DNA of 10,249 nt, from NCBI GenBank assembly GCA_937132145.1, contig CAKZNY010000269.1, forward strand, positions 1-10,249, read 5' to 3'. Positions 8,293-10,249 of this stretch are shown in pieces; within the stretch, counting starts at the first letter, position 1, and each line of letters opens with the position of its first letter. The notes below the pieces were generated by a model. The model was not told the DNA's origin and ran no database searches. It saw nothing but the letters and a program-made list of their open reading frames with translations. A program made the translations under genes and the position numbers. The DNA is from an uncultured Paracoccaceae bacterium (GTDB taxonomy: Bacteria > Pseudomonadota > Alphaproteobacteria > Rhodobacterales > Rhodobacteraceae).

Positions 8293-9170
8293 GGTTCTAA
8301 CGATCCGCTGATAGCGCCGGACAGGATGTGATTGTTTCCGTCCGTTATGCGAATAGTCGCCCCGAACTCTTCAGCACCCGGCCCATAAAAACCACCTTTG
8401 ATCTGGCCTGTTTCCCCGAACGAGAATACCCCGCCAGAGACGAATTCAACGTTCAGAATGCCCCCGAAGGAGGACACAGGCTCGATCGTGGCGCTGATAA
8501 TCAGGTCGTTGAAGATGTAACTGCCAGTGGTTCCAGCTAGATTGTATATTTTGCCGTCTAGCTCATCGACGGAAATATCGAAGTTCACGTTTAGGTCAAC
8601 GTCGCCGGTTACACGTCCGGCATATGTACTGTCACCGATAAAGTTACCGCTGTAGTTCGCCGAACCGCTTAACAATTGCAACGCGCCATCATCAGTGTAA
8701 GAGCCTGTCGCAAAACCGCCCCCCGCGTACAAGGTTGTGCTGTTGCCTTCTCTAAGGTTGATCGTGAACAGGCCGGACAAAGTGTAAATCAGCGTATCCT
8801 CGTCATTGCGCGTGATCGTGAACTTATACCCGAGATCCGTCACCCCGTTGATCGCGTCCAACGCAGCGGGCATAGTGAAAGTCGCCCGACCGTATTCCTT
8901 GGTTTCATCGAAATTACGGAAGACAGCCACATATTCACCATCGATGTTGGTCGAAATAAACCGCTGGAGCCGTGGACCGTTCTTATTCTTGGACCAACCG
9001 GTGTCATTGTACCGCGTCGCCCACCCCATGCCGTTACCGTAAACGATCAACTGGGATTTGGTGGCCAGATCCGCCAGCGAGACGGATACATATGGTTCTG
9101 GCGTTGCGGCTGGCTTTGCACAGGCCGAAACTAGAAGGACTGCGGCAATAGTTAACAATGATAATTTCAA
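8289..9170 (-). CDS. TbpB-like beta-barrel surface lipoprotein (putative Slam cargo)
   Basis: This is a predicted outer-membrane lipoprotein of 293 residues. With the TTG start at 9170 it has a lipoprotein signal peptide (KLSLLTIAAVLLVSAC) with lipidated Cys17, leaving a mature chain of 277 residues with no other cysteine. GGAG lies eight bases before this TTG. The upstream in-frame GTG at 9215 would add 15 residues and has no ribosome-binding site. The mature protein is rich in Gly, Ser, Thr and Asn with alternating beta-strand patterns. ANYSGNF (about 172-178) and GGFYGPGAEEFG (259-270) match the eight-stranded barrel signature of the TbpB_B_D/transferrin-binding-protein-like family. The ligand is unknown: it is much smaller than TbpB and need not bind transferrin, so a haem, haemophore or other nutrient-capture role is equally possible. 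The divergent neighbour is a Slam-family translocator, which makes this its probable substrate. Confidence 0.82.
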   Translation of the reverse strand: MKLSLLTIAAVLLVSACAKPAATPEPYVSVSLADLATKSQLIVYGNGMGWATRYNDTGWSKNKNGPRLQRFISTNIDGEYVAVFRNFDETKEYGRATFTMPAALDAINGVTDLGYKFTITRNDEDTLIYTLSGLFTINLREGNSTTLYAGGGFATGSYTDDGALQLLSGSANYSGNFIGDSTYAGRVTGDVDLNVNFDISVDELDGKIYNLAGTTGSYIFNDLIISATIEPVSSFGGILNVEFVSGGVFSFGETGQIKGGFYGPGAEEFGATIRITDGNNHILSGAISGSLEP

Positions 9171-9178
9171 GGTCGTTA

Positions 9179-9182
9179 CTCC
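9179..9182 (-). promoter_or_regulatory. Ribosome-binding site deciding the TTG start of the lipoprotein
   Basis: GGAG on the minus strand is eight bases before the TTG at 9170, and starting there gives a compact lipoprotein signal peptide. The alternative GTG at 9215 is preceded by a T-rich stretch with no purine-rich site. Confidence 0.6.
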
Positions 9183-9241
9183 GGCGGATACATTACGTTT
9201 CCATTCGGGATACACAAAAAACGAACAACTGGCAATTGATT

Positions 9242-9270
9242 TAAGAATACTTTAACTTAAAGGGTTCTTA
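9242..9270. promoter_or_regulatory. 29 bp near-perfect palindrome in the divergent lipoprotein/slam intergenic region; candidate operator
   Basis: Two nested inverted repeats share one centre at 9256. The inner arms are CTTTAA (9250-9255) and TTAAAG (9257-9262). The outer arms are TAAGAA (9242-9247) and TTCTTA (9265-9270). Twelve of fourteen pairs match; only 9248-9249 against 9263-9264 fail. It is AT-rich and lies 30 bases before the slam start and 72 bases before the lipoprotein start, where a dimeric regulator could control both genes. I recognise no named operator consensus (such as Fur, Irr or Zur) with confidence. An mRNA hairpin in the 5' leader of either gene is an alternative reading. 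Confidence 0.5.
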
Positions 9271-9299
9271 TTTCGCCGTACATAATTTCGGAATCAGGC

Positions 9300-10249
9300 A
9301 TGTTAACCCGTTTTAATCTCTCGTATTTCCGCGCCTTGTTCCTGTTAACGCTAGTGGCGGTTCTGCTAACGTTTCCGACAGTGGCCCCCTCGGCGACCCC
9401 CGCGTGTGACAGTTCGTTGCGCAATCTAGTCCAGTTAAATAATTTTCCGCTAGCGTTTCACTGCGCAGAGAAACAGTTTGCGCAAAACCCTGACGATATG
9501 GACGCACTGCTGGTGATGGCTCGAGCAGCACAGGAGTCGGGTCGCGCAGAGCTGGCAAACACCTTGGCCACGCAAGCCCGAAAACGCGACCTGACAACCG
9601 CACAACGTTTCGCAGCCTATCTGATTTCGGGCATATCGCAGGCAAAGCTGTCTAATTTGACAGCAGCAAAAATCCTGCTGCATCGCGCCTCGGATTTCGC
9701 GCGCGCGGAGGTGGAGTTGCTTGTGGTGCGCCGCACTCTGGCCCAGATAAACCGGTTGTCGCCGTGGAAATTTAGTGCTGGAATAAATGTGTCGCCCAGC
9801 ACCAATATCAACAGTGGCAGCCTGCACGACACTATAGACTTCGCCGGTTTGGAGTTTGTGCTGGACGATGACGCCAAAGCGCAGTCGGGGATCGCGTATG
9901 CTGTCTGGGCGGGCATGACACACCAGACGCGCCTAACGCCGCGCATGTTGTGGGAAAATCGTGTCTCGGTTACGGGCACCGCCTATGATGGGCGCGGCCG
10001 CAATAATGGCGGTTATACCGTCAGTTCCGGCCTGCGCTACACACCGGATACCGCGCAGCCTGCATTGCTGTATGGTTATGTACGGCTTGAGCAACGCTAC
10101 GTTGCCGATGAGATAGGTGCGGGCCTTTCCGGGGATTACAGCGCGTATTTCCGGCAAACCACCACGGGATTAGAGTACCACTGGAACCCTGACATGGCAT
10201 CCGCATGGAAGGTTTACGCGACGTACACAGACCGCAAATCCGACGTGTC
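9300..10249 (+). CDS. Slam-family surface lipoprotein assembly modifier (DUF560), N-terminal 316 residues, cut by window edge
   Basis: I translated this from the plus strand; it is open to the right edge. Slam proteins are outer-membrane beta-barrels with a periplasmic helical domain that deliver lipoproteins to the cell surface (type XI secretion). Residues 1-32 form a signal peptide (hydrophobic FLLTLVAVLLTF, cleavage near APSA). Residues about 36-150 are an Ala-rich, TPR-like helical domain, with NPDDMDALLVMARAAQESG (63-81) as the clearest repeat. From about 155 the pattern turns to amphipathic strands. The barrel entry has SPSTNINSGS (165-174) and then DFAGLEFVLDDDAKAQSG (180-197), which match the conserved start of the Slam/DUF560 barrel. 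Full-length family members are about 450-500 residues, so some 150 or more remain outside. The ATG at 9300 has only a weak GGA/AGG purine stretch before it. A different TPR-barrel exporter is the main alternative. The divergent TbpB-like lipoprotein supports the Slam call. Confidence 0.82.
   Translation, partial: MLTRFNLSYFRALFLLTLVAVLLTFPTVAPSATPACDSSLRNLVQLNNFPLAFHCAEKQFAQNPDDMDALLVMARAAQESGRAELANTLATQARKRDLTTAQRFAAYLISGISQAKLSNLTAAKILLHRASDFARAEVELLVVRRTLAQINRLSPWKFSAGINVSPSTNINSGSLHDTIDFAGLEFVLDDDAKAQSGIAYAVWAGMTHQTRLTPRMLWENRVSVTGTAYDGRGRNNGGYTVSSGLRYTPDTAQPALLYGYVRLEQRYVADEIGAGLSGDYSAYFRQTTTGLEYHWNPDMASAWKVYATYTDRKSDV

Noticed and set aside
9450..9979. Overlapping minus-strand open frames opposite the Slam gene
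   Set aside because: They are antisense to the coding frame that carries the signal peptide, helical domain and DUF560 barrel motif, and show no domain features.

Overview
The window looks like chromosomal DNA of an alphaproteobacterium, most likely a Rhodobacteraceae (Roseobacter-group) member. This rests on the style of the replicative DnaE and ThrRS proteins, the xanthine dehydrogenase/hydroxyisourate hydrolase gene pair, a Slam-type outer-membrane protein beside a TbpB-like lipoprotein, and moderately high GC with tightly packed genes. No database search was possible, so the genus is unknown. I saw no rRNA, tRNA, CRISPR array, insertion sequence or phage gene.

Left part (1-923, minus strand): the end of a purine-catabolism operon. 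uraH (5-hydroxyisourate hydrolase) is followed, through a one-base TGATG stop/start overlap, by xdhA (xanthine dehydrogenase iron-sulfur/FAD subunit), which runs off the left edge. A 117 bp gap separates this operon from dnaE, which points the other way.

Centre (1041-7412): dnaE (1041-4505, plus) encodes the 1154-residue replicative DNA polymerase III alpha subunit. It meets a minus-strand pair, thrS followed by a small alpha/beta hydrolase 6 bp downstream. Between the two convergent ends is a compact perfect inverted repeat whose edge supplies the hydrolase stop codon. ThrRS carries about 95 extra residues, including a Lys/Pro/Ala-rich linker, in front of the usual TGS domain.

Right part (7555-10249): a second, ABHD10-like alpha/beta hydrolase (plus) overlaps by 4 bp the 3' end of a minus-strand lipoprotein gene. 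The lipoprotein has the C-terminal beta-barrel signature of TbpB-like surface lipoproteins. Divergent from it, and running off the right edge, is a Slam-family (DUF560, type XI secretion) outer-membrane protein gene. Slam proteins move lipoproteins of this class to the cell surface, so the two probably form a translocator/cargo pair. Between their start codons lies a 29 bp near-perfect palindrome that could be a shared operator. This pair and its intergenic palindrome are the most interesting part of the window.
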